40,487 nucleotides of DNA from Candidatus Omnitrophota bacterium (GTDB lineage Bacteria; Omnitrophota; Gorgyraeia; Zapsychrales; Fredricksoniimonadaceae). Under the pieces are notes generated by a model. The model saw only the letters and a program-made list of their open reading frames with translations. It was not told the origin of the DNA and made no database searches. Location of the stretch: NCBI GenBank assembly GCA_015233375.1, contig JADFXW010000005.1:541-41027 (forward strand), in the 5' to 3' direction. Positions 37,978 to 40,487 of this stretch are shown piece by piece (position 1 is the stretch's first letter; every line of letters begins with the position of its first letter). A program made the translations under genes and the position numbers.

Positions 37978-40288
37978 ACGGGAGCCTGCCTAACTCATGA
38001 GCTAAAGCTACCGTGACGAGTTTATCTTGATCCATTTGTAATTTCATTTTCTGTGTATATAGTTGGGCAGAAGCCAAGCCACGCAGGACATGCCTTTGTC
38101 TATTCGTCAATGTTTTTGTCGAATCCTCTTTAACATGTACAAATGTTGGAAAACAGCCGCCGATATTCTTAAGCCTTACCCACCCCGAGGATGAACGAAT
38201 TTTCTCTGCTAATCCGGCGCTTGTCATAGAGGCACTGACCTCTTGTTTCTGACTAAGAAGCTCAGTTCTTCCTAAATGCAACAGTTTAGAAGTTATATTG
38301 TTTCTTATTTTAGCCAGTTGCGGTGATCCTTGAAGTCTCTCAAGAGCATCGTGGTCTAATATATTCCCAAAGCTTATATTGTTCCCGTACACCGATGCCT
38401 CCAGTACACCTTTCGAATCAAGATATAAATACGATTGATCATAGGAGGGAGTATCGTATGCTATTGTAAAATCGTTATCAAATTGTCTTCGTATAGCCTG
38501 ACACGCTTCAAAGTATGTTTCATAATCAATAAAATATGGATCCTTTTCTTCCGCATATAATTTAGCTGTTTTTCCTATTCTTTTATACCTGCTTATTTTC
38601 CAACGAAAATTCTGGAGACCTTGTCTTTGTTGCTCCATTAATTGACCGATTTTAGGAAGGTCTGCCAAATTTTTTGCCGAAGCCACGGTCAAAATTTGGG
38701 TCTTTAGATGAGGAAAATGTTGCTTAATCAATCCGATTGTACGCAAACCTGCTTCAAAAGTTCCCTGACGTCCACTGACTTGATCATTTTCAATATTATA
38801 ACCATTGATTGAAACAGAAAGAAAATCAATATTGGGTATAAGATCTAAAAATTTCCTCTCATTTAATAAAACGCTGTTTGTATAAAATAAAATCCGTAAT
38901 CCCTTTTCTTTGGCATATTTTACAAGATCTACTATATGAGAAACCATCAAGGGTTCTCCTCCAGTAATCGTTAAGGAGACAACCCCATTAGCCTGCATCA
39001 TATCAACCATTCTTTTATGTTCTTCAAGAGTCCCTTCCTGATCTGCCGCAAAATTGTCCTTCCAACATATAGAACAATCACGATTACATCTTTTTGTAAC
39101 CAAAAATTCCATTACCGGCGGCAATATCATTGCCGCATTAGACTTGCTTACAAACGTTTCAACGACAGCCATGGCCCCATTCACTGTTATTTGGTCTCCT
39201 GGAGTTGGCTTCTGTTCTGCTTCCAGGATACCAGAAGTCTTCATGGCTAATCCACCTGAGAAATATTTGCGTGAAATGAACTGTTTACTACCCTCATCCA
39301 TCTCTTCCTTAATATAATTAAAAACCCCCTTTTTGTACGCTTTTAAATACTCTTCATAAATTTTTTCCTTGACCCCAATATCATCAGATAAAACGCCACC
39401 GATTTTGGCTTTATTGCTATAAACCTGATTAAGCAAAGCATCTTTCAAAGCCAGCTTATACCATGAAGCCAAAATCATTGAATAAAACATCTGCCGCAAG
39501 GGTGCAAAATTCCGTCCTTGATTGACCTCTTTTTCAAGTTCAGGAATGATGATTTCGCGGATGATGTGACTGCCTATTTGATTGGTAGAGACGCCATAAA
39601 TAGCATCTCTGCGATGATAAAAATTGCCTTGATATTTTTTAAGAGAAAGATAATCCTCATCAAGCATCACCTTTAATTTTGCGCCAACCACATACACGGC
39701 GTTGTTATGTTCCAAAACCTTGGCCTTTTCTGCCACAATCCATACCTTGTTAAAAGTACTCACCAAAATTTCAGATGTGCCATATTTTGCCTGGGCCTTT
39801 GCATAAACCCTATTCCAAAACTCTTGGCCTAAATGTTTCTCAGGATAAATGAGGGACGCGGTTAATTGCTTTAAGATGTAGTCTTGGGCTAACATATCAC
39901 GCCCCAATCCTGTTTTTCCTAACTCGGTTGGAATCATCCTGTTTTTTTCATAAGGAGATAAATTAACCCATAAATCATCTTCTTTGATGGTCAATGAGGC
40001 CAAGAAATATTTAATAAGTTTTTCGGATTCAACCTTAAATTCATGCCTGTTCACTTTTAGACCGGAATTGCCCGTGTCTAGAATGAAATCAAATAGAAAT
40101 GGATTTTCAGAATGAACTTTCAAGCCTTTAATCAAAACTGGCTCGAAGGCAGGGCTTAAATTTACCATGGTCCCTGCAACAGGTAAATCAGCAATAGACA
40201 TAGCCATGCTCATAGAGCACACCGGCCCTGGCATAGCCATGATTGATAAAATAACAAAATAAATGAATATTTTTTTGAGTTTATTCAT
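37946..40288 (-). CDS. 5' part of exported paralog 3: N-module plus radical SAM domain plus start of an HD-like domain
   Basis: MNKLKKIFIYFVILSIMAMPGPVCSMSMAMSIADLPVAGTMV; FLVTKRCNRDCSICW (CxxxCxxC), TITGGEPL; RQRHVLRGLASAQ...VALAHELGRLPFVHFVE. Start moved to ATG at 40288. Confidence 0.8.
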   Translation of the reverse strand: MNKLKKIFIYFVILSIMAMPGPVCSMSMAMSIADLPVAGTMVNLSPAFEPVLIKGLKVHSENPFLFDFILDTGNSGLKVNRHEFKVESEKLIKYFLASLTIKEDDLWVNLSPYEKNRMIPTELGKTGLGRDMLAQDYILKQLTASLIYPEKHLGQEFWNRVYAKAQAKYGTSEILVSTFNKVWIVAEKAKVLEHNNAVYVVGAKLKVMLDEDYLSLKKYQGNFYHRRDAIYGVSTNQIGSHIIREIIIPELEKEVNQGRNFAPLRQMFYSMILASWYKLALKDALLNQVYSNKAKIGGVLSDDIGVKEKIYEEYLKAYKKGVFNYIKEEMDEGSKQFISRKYFSGGLAMKTSGILEAEQKPTPGDQITVNGAMAVVETFVSKSNAAMILPPVMEFLVTKRCNRDCSICWKDNFAADQEGTLEEHKRMVDMMQANGVVSLTITGGEPLMVSHIVDLVKYAKEKGLRILFYTNSVLLNERKFLDLIPNIDFLSVSINGYNIENDQVSGRQGTFEAGLRTIGLIKQHFPHLKTQILTVASAKNLADLPKIGQLMEQQRQGLQNFRWKISRYKRIGKTAKLYAEEKDPYFIDYETYFEACQAIRRQFDNDFTIAYDTPSYDQSYLYLDSKGVLEASVYGNNISFGNILDHDALERLQGSPQLAKIRNNITSKLLHLGRTELLSQKQEVSASMTSAGLAEKIRSSSGWVRLKNIGGCFPTFVHVKEDSTKTLTNRQRHVLRGLASAQLYTQKMKLQMDQDKLVTVALAHELGRLPFVHFVEGRDR

Positions 40289-40487
40289 AAATAAATTTTG
40301 ATAATAAATATATAGACAGTGAGAGTATACCCGGTATGCAAGAAATAAGCAAATTTGTTTATTTTTGAAAATTTTTTCTGGGGAAAATTTCATGCAACTG
40401 TATTTTTAAAAAATAAGAAAAAAGAGGAAATCAAATATGGTGGGATGATAGGAAATGTTCTAGAAACTGCTTGGTACCTTCTAATAA

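Noticed and set aside
29413-40393. Phage-derived or classic polymorphic toxin (CDI/Rhs/T6SS) locus
   Set aside because: No FHA, Rhs, PAAR, VgrG, phage structural or immunity gene motifs seen; the N-module is different and no small immunity ORFs follow the cargos.

Overview
This is a gene-dense bacterial chromosomal window, mostly on the minus strand. It holds housekeeping genes: a complete F-type ATP synthase operon (atpZ/I-B-E-F-H-A-G-D-C), rpmB, recJ, argS, rsfS, gpsA, an M3 peptidase, a TrmH-type methyltransferase, moeA, pyruvate kinase, a radical-SAM/B12 protein, a ferredoxin, a HigBA-like toxin-antitoxin pair, a PAS-kinase/two-regulator operon, and a tRNA-Thr-Tyr-Gly cluster. The most unusual region is the right third (about 29.4-40.4 kb). 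It has three tandem, large, probably exported paralogs. Each combines a ~340-380 aa N-terminal module (hallmarks 'DLWVNLSPYE..R.IP..LG...GRD.LAQDY.LKQLTASL.YPE', 'FNKVWIV', 'LKVMLEEDYL', 'EVN.G.NF..LRQ', 'KYFSGG') with a different central cargo and a short C-terminal 'GGIDL' tail. The cargos are tandem ~107 aa repeats in a 1631 aa protein, a helical domain of unknown function, and a radical SAM plus HD-like domain that is split by a +1 frameshift. The second recurring theme is palindromic DNA: four different long inverted repeats (73-180 nt), two of them inside the ATP synthase operon; five copies of a CCCCCTCTTT/AAAGAGGGGG element; and two cases where such elements are translated in frame within genes. 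The overall look suggests Omnitrophota (OP3) or a relative. That taxonomic guess is from memory and was not tested. All family calls are from reading motifs; no searches were run.
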